Positions 36,065 to 44,379 of a stretch of DNA of 64,000 nt are shown in pieces (the stretch's first letter is position 1; each line of letters starts with the position of its first letter). The DNA comes from Flavivirga spongiicola (GTDB lineage Bacteria; Bacteroidota; Bacteroidia; Flavobacteriales; Flavobacteriaceae): contig NZ_JAUOEO010000001.1 in the NCBI RefSeq assembly GCF_030540825.1, positions 3,073,001 through 3,137,000 on the forward strand. The letters are read 5' to 3'. A model generated the notes under the pieces. The model was not told the origin of the DNA. It saw only the letters and a list, made by a program, of their open reading frames with translations, and searched no databases. The translations under genes were made by a program, and so were the position numbers.

Positions 36065-37279
36065 ATGAAAGAAGCATACATAATAGACGGTATTAGAACA
36101 CCAATAGGGAGTTATAAAGGCACTTTGTCCGCTGTTCGTACAGACGATTTAGGGGCTATTGCTATTAAAGAAATTGTAGAGCGTAACAAGAATATTCCTA
36201 AAGACGCTTATGATGATGTTATCATGGGCTGTGCAAACCAGGCAGGAGAAGATAACCGTAATGTAGCACGTATGTGTTCTTTGTTGGCAGGGTTACCATT
36301 TACAGTTCCGGGAGAAACCGTTAACCGTTTATGCAGTTCGGGATTATCAGCTATTATTCATGCGAACAGAGCTATTAAAGCTGGAGATGGCAATGTGTTT
36401 ATAGCAGGAGGTGTTGAGAATATGACGCGTGGTCCATACGTTATAGGAAAGCCGTCGACTGGATTTGGAGGTGATTCTAAAATGTACGATTCTACGTTTG
36501 GATGGCGTTTTATTAACCCGAAGATACATAAACTATATGGTACAGACGGTATGGGGAATACTGCCGAAAACCTTGTGGAAATGTATAATATTTCTCGTGA
36601 AGATCAAGATGCTTTTGCGTATTGGAGTCAAATGAAAGCAACCAGAGCGCAAGAAAATGGGCGTTTAGATAAAGAGATTGTTCATGTTGAAATTCCACAA
36701 CGGAAAAAGGATCCAATTATTTTTTCAAAAGATGAGTTTGTAAAGCCAACAACAACGAAGGAAGTATTGGCAAAATTACGCCCAGCTTTTAAGAAAGAAG
36801 GAGGAAGTGTTACTGCTGGAAATTCATCGGGATTAAATGATGGAGCAGCAGCTACGATTATTGCATCAGAAAATGCTGTAAAACAATATGGATTAAAACC
36901 AATAGCAAGAATAGTAAGCTCAGCTGTAGTTGGTGTTGAGCCAAGAATCATGGGAATCGGTCCAGTGCAAGCTTCGAATAGAGCATTAGAAAAAGCAGGT
37001 TTAACTATGGACGATATCGATGTTATAGAATTAAACGAAGCATTTGCTGCACAAGCATTAGCATGTACCAGAGCTTGGGGATTAGCAGATAACGATCCAA
37101 GATTAAACCCAAATGGAGGTTCTATCGCCATTGGGCATCCATTAGGTGTTACAGGAGCTAGAATTGCATATTCAGCAGCTTTAGAATTACAAGAACAACA
37201 AAAAAGATATGCATTAGTTACCATGTGTGTTGGAGTAGGGCAAGGATATGCAGCAATTATAGAAAGAATTCCTGCGTAG
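36065..37279 (+). CDS. paaJ: 3-oxoadipyl-CoA / 3-oxo-5,6-dehydrosuberyl-CoA thiolase
   Basis: A protein of 404 residues. It releases acetyl-CoA twice in the pathway. The acyl-accepting Cys is in NRLCSSGLSAI near residue 91, the His in GHPLGVTGAR near residue 360 and the second Cys in LVTMCVGVGQG near residue 390. The last three residues (IPA) and the stop codon are supplied by an L-type palindrome (37268-37292), which therefore sits on the original gene end. Catalytic residues are not affected. Confidence 0.93.
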   Translation: MKEAYIIDGIRTPIGSYKGTLSAVRTDDLGAIAIKEIVERNKNIPKDAYDDVIMGCANQAGEDNRNVARMCSLLAGLPFTVPGETVNRLCSSGLSAIIHANRAIKAGDGNVFIAGGVENMTRGPYVIGKPSTGFGGDSKMYDSTFGWRFINPKIHKLYGTDGMGNTAENLVEMYNISREDQDAFAYWSQMKATRAQENGRLDKEIVHVEIPQRKKDPIIFSKDEFVKPTTTKEVLAKLRPAFKKEGGSVTAGNSSGLNDGAAATIIASENAVKQYGLKPIARIVSSAVVGVEPRIMGIGPVQASNRALEKAGLTMDDIDVIELNEAFAAQALACTRAWGLADNDPRLNPNGGSIAIGHPLGVTGARIAYSAALELQEQQKRYALVTMCVGVGQGYAAIIERIPA

Positions 37280-37292
37280 GCAGGAATCTCAT
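37268..37292. repeat. L-type palindrome at the paaJ stop, left end of the GIY-YIG cassette
   Basis: ATT, CCTGCGTAGGCAGG, AATCTCAT; the TAG inside it is the paaJ stop codon. Its inverted partner is at 37628-37650. Confidence 0.8.
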
Positions 37293-37302
37293 AATAAAAG
37301 AA

Positions 37303-37623
37303 ATGAAACATTGGTGCGTCTATATAATGGCAAATAAACCTAACGGAGTAATTTATATAGGTGTAACCGATAATATTGATGAAAGAGTAAAAGAGCATAA
37401 AAATAAAATTTATCCAAAATCTTTTACTGCAAAGTATAATTGTGAAAACCTTGTTTATTTTGAAGGGTTAGAAAATGGAAAAGAAGCATCAATTAGAGAA
37501 AAACAATTTAAAAAATGGAAAAGAGAATGGAAAGTAAAACTGATTGTAGAAATGAATCCTAATTGGTCAGATTTAAGTGTAAATTGGAATTTAGATAATA
37601 AAGAATTTAGAGTTAATAAATAA
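37303..37623 (+). CDS. Small GIY-YIG nuclease
   Basis: A protein of 106 residues from the ATG at 37303, the start that fits the domain; an upstream extension would overlap paaJ. It is a single URI-type GIY-YIG domain: WCVYIMANKPNGVIYIGVT holds the VYI and YIG elements, followed by an Arg (ERVKEHK) and a late Asn (NPNW), with Glu in the KEASIREKQFKKWKR helix. Such proteins cut DNA. It is bracketed by an inverted pair of boundary palindromes, and a deleted copy in the same setting lies at 41020-41184. A role in repeat spread is inferred. Confidence 0.88.
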   Translation: MKHWCVYIMANKPNGVIYIGVTDNIDERVKEHKNKIYPKSFTAKYNCENLVYFEGLENGKEASIREKQFKKWKREWKVKLIVEMNPNWSDLSVNWNLDNKEFRVNK

Positions 37624-37627
37624 AAAA

Positions 37628-37650
37628 GATACCTGCCTTCGCAGGCATTT
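37628..37650. repeat. R-type palindrome, right end of the GIY-YIG cassette, before paaZ
   Basis: GAT, ACCTGCCTTCGCAGG, CATTT; it ends 3 bp before the paaZ ATG. Confidence 0.8.
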
Positions 37651-37653
37651 ATT

Positions 37654-40149
37654 ATGAAAAAAGCACAAAATTATGTTACAGGTCAATGGCAAAAAGGCAC
37701 AGGTGATGGTGTTCCTATGTTTGATGCTGTAACGGGAGAAGTGATTGCGTTATCCGATACTACAGGTCTTGACTTTGCTGAAATCTTACAATACGGACGA
37801 GATAAAGGAGAAACTTTGCGCAAAATGACTTTTCAAGAGCGGGGAAACATGCTTAAAAAATTAGCATTGTATCTTGTTAAGAGAAAAGATGCATTTTACG
37901 AGCTAAGCTATAGAACAGGAGCTACAAAAATTGATAGTTGGATAGATATTGAGGGTGGTTTTGGTAACCTTTTTGCTAATGCTTCATTGCGTAAATTGTT
38001 TCCAAATCAGTCCTATCATGTAGAAGGAGATCCAATCGATTTATCTCGTGGCGGACGCTTTATGGCTCACCATATTATGGTGCCCAAAAAAGGTGTTGCC
38101 ATTCACATTAATGCTTTTAATTTTCCAGTTTGGGGCATGCTAGAAAAGTGTGCTGTTAACTGGATGGCTGGTGTTCCTGCTATTGTGAAACCAGCAACAA
38201 ATACAGCCTTTTTAACCGAAGCTGTTGTTAAAGAAATTATAGCATCTAACATATTGCCAGAAGGTGCTTTGCAATTAATTACAGGTTCTGCAAGATCTAT
38301 ATTAGATACGGTTCAATCTCAAGATGTTGTAACTTTTACAGGCTCAGCTTCAACAGGTCGTTTATTGAAATCGCATTCACAAATTATAAATGAATCTGTT
38401 CCATTTAATATGGAAGCTGATTCTTTAAATTCATCTATATTGGGTGAAGATGCCATTCCTGGAACGCCAGAGTTTAATATTTTTATAAAAGAAGTACGTA
38501 AGGAAATGACCGTAAAAGCGGGACAAAAATGTACAGCTATTAGGCGTGTTATTGTTCCAGAGAAATTGGTTGAAGATGTACAAATTGCATTAGGAAGTGC
38601 TTTGGATAAAGTAACTATAGGAGATCCAAGGCTTAAAGAAGTACGTATGGGGTCTTTGGTAAGCAAAGACCAAGTTGATGAAGTCAGAGAACGTGTTGAA
38701 GAAATTAGTAAAACGGCTCATATAGTATATGGTAGTTTAGATAAGGTAAATGTTATTGGAGCAGATGCTAAAAAAGGCGCTTTTATTAGCCCGATCTTAT
38801 TAAGAGAAGATCATCCATTTACTAATCACGCTGTGCATGAAAAAGAAGCATTTGGTCCTGTTAGTACTATTATGCCATATAAAAATTTAGATGAGGCTAT
38901 AACTTTAGCTCAAATGGGTAAAGGTTCTTTAGTATCGTCAATTACCACTAATGATGATAATATTGCAAAAGATTATGTGGTCAATGCAGCGAGTCATCAT
39001 GGTCGTATTTTAGTTCTTAATAGAGAGAGTGCAAAAGAAAGCACAGGGCATGGGTCGCCACTTCCAAGTTTAACACATGGAGGCCCAGGACGTGCTGGTG
39101 GAGGAGAAGAAATGGGAGGCATGCGAGGTATTAAGCATTACTTGCAACGCACCGCAATTCAGGGTTCACCAACCACATTAACAGAAATTACTGGCATTTA
39201 TCAGGCAAATGCCAAGTATAAAGAAGCAGAACAGCATCCATTTAAATACCATTGGGAAGATATTCAACCAGGTATGTCTTTAAAAACACATAAGCGCACA
39301 TTTACAGATACAGATATAATTAATTTTGCTAACCTTACTTGGGATCATTTTTATGCACATACGGATATAACATCATTAGATGGAAGTATTTTTGAAAAGC
39401 GAACAGCTCATGGGTATTTTATTATTTCGGCTGCTGCCGGATTATTTGTATATCCGAATAAAGGACCAGTTTCTGCAAATTATGGCTTGGAAGAATGTCG
39501 TTTTTTACGTCCTTTGTATCATAATGATACCGTTTATGTACGTTTAACATGCAAACAAAAAGTAGATAGAGATGTTGCAGGTGCAGAACACCCTAGTGGT
39601 ATTGTAAAATGGTTTGTTGAGGTATTTGATGCTGACGATGAATTGGTGGCTATAGCAACCATTCTAACAATGGTTCAGAAAAAACAGGAGACATTTGTTG
39701 AAATGACAGAAGAGAAAATTCAAGAATGTTTAAATAAATTGACAGTAGATATTAAACCAAAATGGGGAAGTATGTCGGCGCAACATATGGTTGAACATTT
39801 AGAATATACTTATAGAATTGCATCAGGAGAAATACAGGATTTTGAAATTAAAACACCTGAAAAAATATTAGAAAAAGTGCATAACTCACTTTATAATTAT
39901 GATAAAATGCCATATGAGCACATGTTCCCTTTAGCAGAGGAATCTAAAATTGGGGAATTAAAATCAAACAATTTAGAAGAGGCTATTATTAAACTAAATG
40001 AAGCTAGAAATAACTATTTGGAGTATTTTAAAGAAAACCCTGATGCTACTTTAAAAAATGTAGTGTTTGGAGAATTAAATAGATATGAGTGGTATTTGAT
40101 GGAGCGAAAGCATTTGAATCATCATTTTGAACAATTTGGATTAATATAA
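37654..40149 (+). CDS. paaZ: Oxepin-CoA hydrolase / aldehyde dehydrogenase PaaZ with an extra C-terminal domain
   Basis: A protein of 831 residues against 681 in E. coli. Residues 1-520 form the aldehyde dehydrogenase, with Glu254 and Cys293 in the expected places (NMEADSLN and GQKCTAIRR). Residues about 530-680 form the MaoC-like hydratase that opens the oxepin ring, with Asp564 and His569 in DHFYAH. Residues about 685-831 form an added domain, with [19 protein letters not shown] and [19 protein letters not shown], that looks like DUF1569/DinB-type helical proteins. It is coded without a stop or frameshift, so the fusion appears genuine. The role of the extra domain is unknown. Confidence 0.92.
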   Translation: MKKAQNYVTGQWQKGTGDGVPMFDAVTGEVIALSDTTGLDFAEILQYGRDKGETLRKMTFQERGNMLKKLALYLVKRKDAFYELSYRTGATKIDSWIDIEGGFGNLFANASLRKLFPNQSYHVEGDPIDLSRGGRFMAHHIMVPKKGVAIHINAFNFPVWGMLEKCAVNWMAGVPAIVKPATNTAFLTEAVVKEIIASNILPEGALQLITGSARSILDTVQSQDVVTFTGSASTGRLLKSHSQIINESVPFNMEADSLNSSILGEDAIPGTPEFNIFIKEVRKEMTVKAGQKCTAIRRVIVPEKLVEDVQIALGSALDKVTIGDPRLKEVRMGSLVSKDQVDEVRERVEEISKTAHIVYGSLDKVNVIGADAKKGAFISPILLREDHPFTNHAVHEKEAFGPVSTIMPYKNLDEAITLAQMGKGSLVSSITTNDDNIAKDYVVNAASHHGRILVLNRESAKESTGHGSPLPSLTHGGPGRAGGGEEMGGMRGIKHYLQRTAIQGSPTTLTEITGIYQANAKYKEAEQHPFKYHWEDIQPGMSLKTHKRTFTDTDIINFANLTWDHFYAHTDITSLDGSIFEKRTAHGYFIISAAAGLFVYPNKGPVSANYGLEECRFLRPLYHNDTVYVRLTCKQKVDRDVAGAEHPSGIVKWFVEVFDADDELVAIATILTMVQKKQETFVEMTEEKIQECLNKLTVDIKPKWGSMSAQHMVEHLEYTYRIASGEIQDFEIKTPEKILEKVHNSLYNYDKMPYEHMFPLAEESKIGELKSNNLEEAIIKLNEARNNYLEYFKENPDATLKNVVFGELNRYEWYLMERKHLNHHFEQFGLI

Positions 40150-40157
40150 ACGATGTT

Positions 40158-40186
40158 GTCATTCCGAAAGAAGTGAGGAATCTCAT
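40158..40186. repeat. Boundary repeat after paaZ (L type, diverged)
   Basis: GTCATTCC and GGAATCTCAT ends with a non-palindromic centre, 8 bp after the paaZ stop. Confidence 0.6.
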
Positions 40187-40238
40187 GATAAGATTGCACG
40201 CATTTTATTCTTTGTAATGATAAAAAATATAAAAAAGT

Positions 40239-40991
40239 ATGAGTGACCCTTATGTTAAAATAGATATAGAAAACGAGGTAGGATACATCGAGTTTTTTCA
40301 TCCTGCACATAATTCCTTGCCAGGAAACATATTAGCAGAACTAGCCGAAACTATAACTGAAGCAGGTGAGAATGATGCTGTCAAAGTAATTGTTCTAAAA
40401 AGTGGGGGTGACCGGACATTTTGTGCAGGAGCAAGTTTTAAAGAACTTATTAATATAAATGATGCTGCAAAAGGAAAAGTATTCTTTTCAGGATTTGCAA
40501 ATGTGATTAATGCGATGCGTAAATGCCCAAAGTTTATTATTGGGCGCATTCAAGGAAAAACTGTTGGAGGAGGTGTTGGTTTAGCAGCTTCAACAGATTA
40601 TTGTATGGGAACAAAATTCGCAGCAATCAAATTAAGCGAGCTAAATATTGGTATTGGACCTTTTGTTGTGGGACCAGCAATAGAACGTAAAATGGGATTG
40701 AGTGCGATGTCTCAGATTGCTATAGACGCTAATTCATTTTATCCTGCAGAATGGGCAAAACAAAAAGGCTTATTTACGCATGTATATGATGGTACTGAAG
40801 AACTTGATGAAGCTGTAAAAGTGACAGCAGAGCATTTATGTACTTACAATACAGAAGCGATGATGGAAATGAAAAAGGTTTTTTGGAAAGGAACAGACCA
40901 TTGGGATGAACTATTAGCAGAGCGAGCAGAAACAAGTGGACGATTAGTTTTAAGTGATTTTACAAAAGAAAAATTAAAAGGGTTTAAGTGA
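40239..40991 (+). CDS. paaF: Enoyl-CoA hydratase, probable 2,3-dehydroadipyl-CoA hydratase
   Basis: A protein of 250 residues of the crotonase superfamily. The oxyanion-hole segments are FCAGASFKEL and GRIQGKTVGGGVGLAAS. It hydrates 2,3-dehydroadipyl-CoA before the PaaH step. The assignment to PaaF rests on operon position and on paaG being taken by the other crotonase gene; a methylglutaconyl-CoA hydratase-type activity is also possible. An L-type palindrome begins 3 bp after the stop. Confidence 0.78.
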   Translation: MSDPYVKIDIENEVGYIEFFHPAHNSLPGNILAELAETITEAGENDAVKVIVLKSGGDRTFCAGASFKELININDAAKGKVFFSGFANVINAMRKCPKFIIGRIQGKTVGGGVGLAASTDYCMGTKFAAIKLSELNIGIGPFVVGPAIERKMGLSAMSQIAIDANSFYPAEWAKQKGLFTHVYDGTEELDEAVKVTAEHLCTYNTEAMMEMKKVFWKGTDHWDELLAERAETSGRLVLSDFTKEKLKGFK

Positions 40992-40993
40992 CA

Positions 40994-41019
40994 CATTCCT
41001 GCGAAGGCAGGAATCTCAT
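40994..41019. repeat. L-type palindrome after paaF
   Basis: CATT, CCTGCGAAGGCAGG, AATCTCAT. It is the left boundary of the decayed GIY-YIG copy. Confidence 0.8.
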
Positions 41020-41184
41020 GGCAAACAAAGACAAAACATTGGTATAACCAGATAATGGTAAATAAATTTTATAGAGTAATTTATAATGGAGTTATAGATA
41101 ATATTGAAGAAATAAATCACAATGGATCAGGTTTAAATTTTCATTGGTATTTAGATAATTGAGAATTTAGAGTTAATAAATAAT
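41020..41184 (+). pseudogene. Remnant of a GIY-YIG nuclease gene
   Basis: The first part (AAACATTGGT, then ATAATGG, AAATAAA, AGAGTAATTTAT, GATAATATTGA) follows the 5' end of the intact gene at 37303. The last part (TTTAGATAAT, GAATTTAGAGTTAATAAATA) follows its 3' end. About 200 bp between them are missing, and stop codons interrupt the frame. It is bracketed by the same inverted pair of palindromes as the intact gene, so this is a decayed copy of the same cassette. Confidence 0.8.
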
Positions 41185-41207
41185 GAGATTCCTGCCTACG
41201 CAGGAAT
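41185..41207. repeat. R-type palindrome before paaY
   Basis: GAGATT, CCTGCCTACGCAGG, AAT; it ends 6 bp before the paaY ATG, next to an AAGGAT ribosome-binding-like stretch. Confidence 0.8.
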
Positions 41208-41213
41208 AAGGAT

Positions 41214-41810
41214 ATGATTTACAGTTTTAAAGGATACATACCCGTTGTACACGAATCTAGTTTTGTGCATCCTTTGGCTGCCGTAACCGGTAATGTCATT
41301 ATTGGCAAGCATTGTTATGTTGGCCCGGGAGCAGCCATTCGTGGAGATTGGGGGCAAATCATTTTGGAAGATGGCGTAAACGTTCAGGAAAACTGTACAG
41401 TTCATATGTTTCCTGGGAAATCTATCGTACTAAAGGAGAGTGCTCACGTTGGTCATGGCGCTATCATTCATGGCGCAAATTTGGGTAAAAATTGCCTTAT
41501 TGGAATGAACACGGTCATTATGGATGATGCCGAAATTGGAGATGAATGTATTGTTGGAGCTATGTCTTTTGTAAAAGCAGAAACTAAAATTCCCGGTCGA
41601 AGTTTAGTAGTAGGTAATCCAGCAAAAATTATCAAACAAGTTAGTGACGAGATGATTGATTGGAAAACTAAAGGAACACAATTGTACCAACAATTACCAG
41701 CAGATTGTCACGAAAGTTTAAATGAAGTTGCCCCTCTAAGAGCCATTCCGGACACCATGAAAATGCAAGAAGGAGTGTATGATACGCTTCGAGATTTTAT
41801 GAAAAAGTAA
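41214..41810 (+). CDS. paaY: PaaY, left-handed beta-helix thioesterase / gamma-carbonic anhydrase-like
   Basis: A protein of 198 residues with hexapeptide repeats (VIIGKHCYVGPGAAIRGDWG, VGHGAIIHGANLGKNCLIGMN). Three His residues in positions typical of the gamma-carbonic anhydrase zinc site are visible (TVHMF, HVGHGAIIH). The C-terminus (WKTKGTQLYQQLPADCHESL) aligns with E. coli PaaY, a thioesterase that hydrolyses dead-end CoA intermediates. It is the last gene of the first pathway transcript; a second promoter follows within 40 bp. Confidence 0.9.
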   Translation: MIYSFKGYIPVVHESSFVHPLAAVTGNVIIGKHCYVGPGAAIRGDWGQIILEDGVNVQENCTVHMFPGKSIVLKESAHVGHGAIIHGANLGKNCLIGMNTVIMDDAEIGDECIVGAMSFVKAETKIPGRSLVVGNPAKIIKQVSDEMIDWKTKGTQLYQQLPADCHESLNEVAPLRAIPDTMKMQEGVYDTLRDFMKK

Positions 41811-41818
41811 ATGTTTAC

Positions 41819-41863
41819 TATATTTAGTAAAAACAATAATTCAAAAACTAACAAACATTAGTT
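41819..41863 (+). promoter_or_regulatory. Promoter and TetR-type operator before the E2 gene
   Basis: TATATTTA at 41819-41826 matches TAnnTTTG at all but the last base. AACTAACAAACATTAGTT at 41846-41863 has the same arms and spacing as the paaE operator (27975-27992), with one arm mismatch out of 14. The shared site suggests control by the same TetR protein. Confidence 0.65.
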
Positions 41864-41873
41864 ATTTAAAATA

Positions 41874-43172
41874 ATGGAATTCGAATTTAAAATGCCCAAA
41901 ATGGGCGAAAGTATTACAGAAGGAACTATCATCAACTGGTTGGTTAGTGAAGGAGAATCGTTTGATGAAGGTGATATCATTATAGAAATAGCTACAGATA
42001 AAGTAGATAATGAAGTTCCTGCACCTTATTCTGGAAGATTAGTAAAAATACTATTTGAAGCAAAAGATGTTGTATCAGTTGGAGAAGTGATTGCTTTATT
42101 AGACGTTTCAGAAAAAACAAAGTCGGCTAAACCTATAGAAATTGAAAAACCTGCTAGCCCAAGTCCAGTTGAGAATAAAGCGAAATCAAGAACTTCAAAA
42201 CAAGTTCAAACACCTTCCGAAGAAAAGTTTAGTGTTTCAAATTCAAATACCTTCTTTTCTCCGTTGATTATTTCTATTGCTAAAGAGCATCACATTAGTT
42301 TTGAAGAACTAGCCAGGATTCCAGCAACAGGAAATGAAGATAGATTACGTAAAAGCGATGTATTTAGATATATAGAAGATGGGAGACCATTCAAATTTGC
42401 ACAACCTGTAGCACAGCAAGACCCTACGGCCTACCGTATTCCCCAATTAAGCTTCGATAAAGGAAAAGGCAAAGTCGTCAAAATGGATCGAATGCGCCAA
42501 ATGATTGCAGATCATATGGTATATTCAAAACATACCTCACCACATGTAACGGCATACGTTGAAGCAGATTTAACAAACATGGTTCATTGGAGAGATGCAA
42601 ATAAAAAAGCATTTCAAGAAAAATATGGAGAACGTTTAACTTTTACGCCATTGTTTGTAGAAGCAGTTGCAAAAGCGGTGAAAGATTTTCCAAATATCAA
42701 CGCATCAGTAGATAGCGGTAACATCATTGTAAAAGAAGCTATTAATATTGGAATGGCAGCAGCATTACCAAGTGGAAACTTAATTGTTCCTGTGGTAAAA
42801 AATGCAGATACTAAAGACTTAACAGAGCTGGCCGCTAATGTAAACGAACTGACAAACAAAGCAAGAGAGAATAAATTAGCAGGTGACGATATAAAAGGTA
42901 GCACGTTTACAATTTCGAATGTAGGAACCTTTGGTAGCCTCATGGGAACACCCATAATCAACCAACCTGAAGTTGCCATTTTAGCATTAGGAATTATTAA
43001 GAAAAGAGCCGAAGTTATCGAAACAGAAAATGGAGATGAAATTGCTATACGGAGTATGATGTACCTTTCTTTGTCATTTGACCATAGAGTCGTTGATGGC
43101 TATTTAGGAGGGAGTTTCTTAAAACGCGTAGCCGATTATTTCGAACAATTTGATACAAGTAGAACAATATAA
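41874..43172 (+). CDS. 2-oxoacid dehydrogenase complex E2 (dihydrolipoyl acyltransferase)
   Basis: A protein of 432 residues. A lipoyl domain (about 2-77, lipoyl Lys43 in ATDKVDNEV), an E3/E1-binding domain (about 128-168), an Ala/Pro-free linker and an acyltransferase core (about 200-430) with the active-site SFDHRVVDGYLGG near the end. It carries the acyl group to CoA. Branched-chain specificity is usual for this E2 type, but the paa-like operator suggests phenylpyruvate as a substrate here. The E3 subunit is not in the window. Confidence 0.87.
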   Translation: MEFEFKMPKMGESITEGTIINWLVSEGESFDEGDIIIEIATDKVDNEVPAPYSGRLVKILFEAKDVVSVGEVIALLDVSEKTKSAKPIEIEKPASPSPVENKAKSRTSKQVQTPSEEKFSVSNSNTFFSPLIISIAKEHHISFEELARIPATGNEDRLRKSDVFRYIEDGRPFKFAQPVAQQDPTAYRIPQLSFDKGKGKVVKMDRMRQMIADHMVYSKHTSPHVTAYVEADLTNMVHWRDANKKAFQEKYGERLTFTPLFVEAVAKAVKDFPNINASVDSGNIIVKEAINIGMAAALPSGNLIVPVVKNADTKDLTELAANVNELTNKARENKLAGDDIKGSTFTISNVGTFGSLMGTPIINQPEVAILALGIIKKRAEVIETENGDEIAIRSMMYLSLSFDHRVVDGYLGGSFLKRVADYFEQFDTSRTI

Positions 43173-43177
43173 ATAAA

Positions 43178-43203
43178 GTCATACTGAACTTTCAGTATCT
43201 CAT
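43178..43203. repeat. Boundary repeat after the E2 gene (L type, diverged)
   Basis: GTC, ATACTGAACTTTCAGTAT, CTCAT: same frame of GTC...CTCAT with a different 8-bp stem, 5 bp after the stop. Confidence 0.65.
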
Positions 43204-43211
43204 TAAATATT

Positions 43212-44279
43212 ATGGAAAACACTATAAAAATTACCAGAGTTAAAGCGTCTAAAGTAAATGATTTAGATTTTGATAACATTCCGTTAGGAACCATTTTCAC
43301 AGATCATATGTTTATTTGCGATTATGAAAATGGCCAATGGCAAACCCCAAGAATAGAGCCATTAGATTTGATTCCAACACATCCAGCAGCCATGGCTTTA
43401 CATTACGGGCAGGCAATTTTTGAAGGCATGAAATCAACGTTAGACATCCATGGAAACCCTGGGCTCATTTGTCCAGAAAAAAATGGAGAACGTTTAAATT
43501 TCAGTGCACGACGTGTTGGTATGCCAGACTTTCCTGTAGCGTTATTTGTGGAAGGGCTAAAACAATTTGTTGGTCTTGAGAAAAACTGGATTCCACCACA
43601 GGAAGGAAGTGCCTTATATCTTCGTCCATTTATGTATGCAGATGAACCTTTTATAGGTATGAGAGCTGCAAACCATTATAAGTTCATTATTATAGCATCT
43701 CCTTCAGGACCATTTTTTACTAAAAGAATTAGTTTACATGCCGAAACAAAATTCATTAGAGCAGCTCAAGGAGGTACTGGCGAAGCAAAAGTCGCAGGAA
43801 ACTATGCCGCAGCTATTCAACCTACGGAACTAGCTAAGGCAAAGGGGTATGACCAGATTTTGTGGTTAGATGCTGTTGAGCATAAGTACATTCAAGAAGT
43901 GGGTACTATGAATGTATTCTTTAAAATAAACGGTGAACTTATAACACCTAAGTTGGATGGTTGTATTTTAAATGGCATAAGTAGAATGTGTTCCATTGAA
44001 TTGCTGCGTGCTCGTGGATATAAAGTTATAGAGCGTTTGATTTCTATAGATGAAATTATTCAAGCCTCAGAAAATAATACTTTAGAAGAAGCTTTTGGAA
44101 CAGGGACTGCAGTAGGGGTAGCGATGATCCAAGATATTGGTTATAAAGACAAAACGATTCATGTTTCAGATAATAATCCAGTTGGACAAATGATTCGGGG
44201 TACAGTGCATGGTATTCGTTCTGGAAGGTTAGAAGACGAATTCGGTTGGATGGTAACTATTAAAAACGAGTTAGTTTAA
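43212..44279 (+). CDS. Branched-chain-type aminotransferase
   Basis: A protein of 355 residues of the fold-type IV PLP family. The PLP lysine is Lys193 in GTGEAKVAGNYA. The HYGQAIFEGMKS, YLRPFMYADEP, EVGTMNVFF and FGTGTAV segments are typical of bacterial BCAT-II. It normally transaminates Leu, Ile and Val. In this operon, between E2 and E1 and near the phenylacetyl-CoA genes, phenylalanine to phenylpyruvate is a plausible added role. An ilvE housekeeping role is the alternative. Confidence 0.85.
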   Translation: MENTIKITRVKASKVNDLDFDNIPLGTIFTDHMFICDYENGQWQTPRIEPLDLIPTHPAAMALHYGQAIFEGMKSTLDIHGNPGLICPEKNGERLNFSARRVGMPDFPVALFVEGLKQFVGLEKNWIPPQEGSALYLRPFMYADEPFIGMRAANHYKFIIIASPSGPFFTKRISLHAETKFIRAAQGGTGEAKVAGNYAAAIQPTELAKAKGYDQILWLDAVEHKYIQEVGTMNVFFKINGELITPKLDGCILNGISRMCSIELLRARGYKVIERLISIDEIIQASENNTLEEAFGTGTAVGVAMIQDIGYKDKTIHVSDNNPVGQMIRGTVHGIRSGRLEDEFGWMVTIKNELV

Positions 44280-44353
44280 AAAATAAGTATCACTTTGAGT
44301 CATTTCGGTAATAATTGAAATGGTGTCGGGAAGCAATTAAACATAATAAAAAA

Positions 44354-44374
44354 GATTTCCGCTTTTGTGGAAAA
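44354..44374. repeat. Boundary repeat before the E1 gene (R type, diverged)
   Basis: TTTCCGCTTTTGTGGAAA with GA before it, ending 6 bp before the E1 start codon. Confidence 0.6.
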
Positions 44375-44379
44375 TGACT

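Noticed and set aside
36682..37398. A 238-codon minus-strand reading frame opposite paaJ
   Set aside because: It lies antisense to a well-supported thiolase, has no recognisable domain and no ribosome-binding context.
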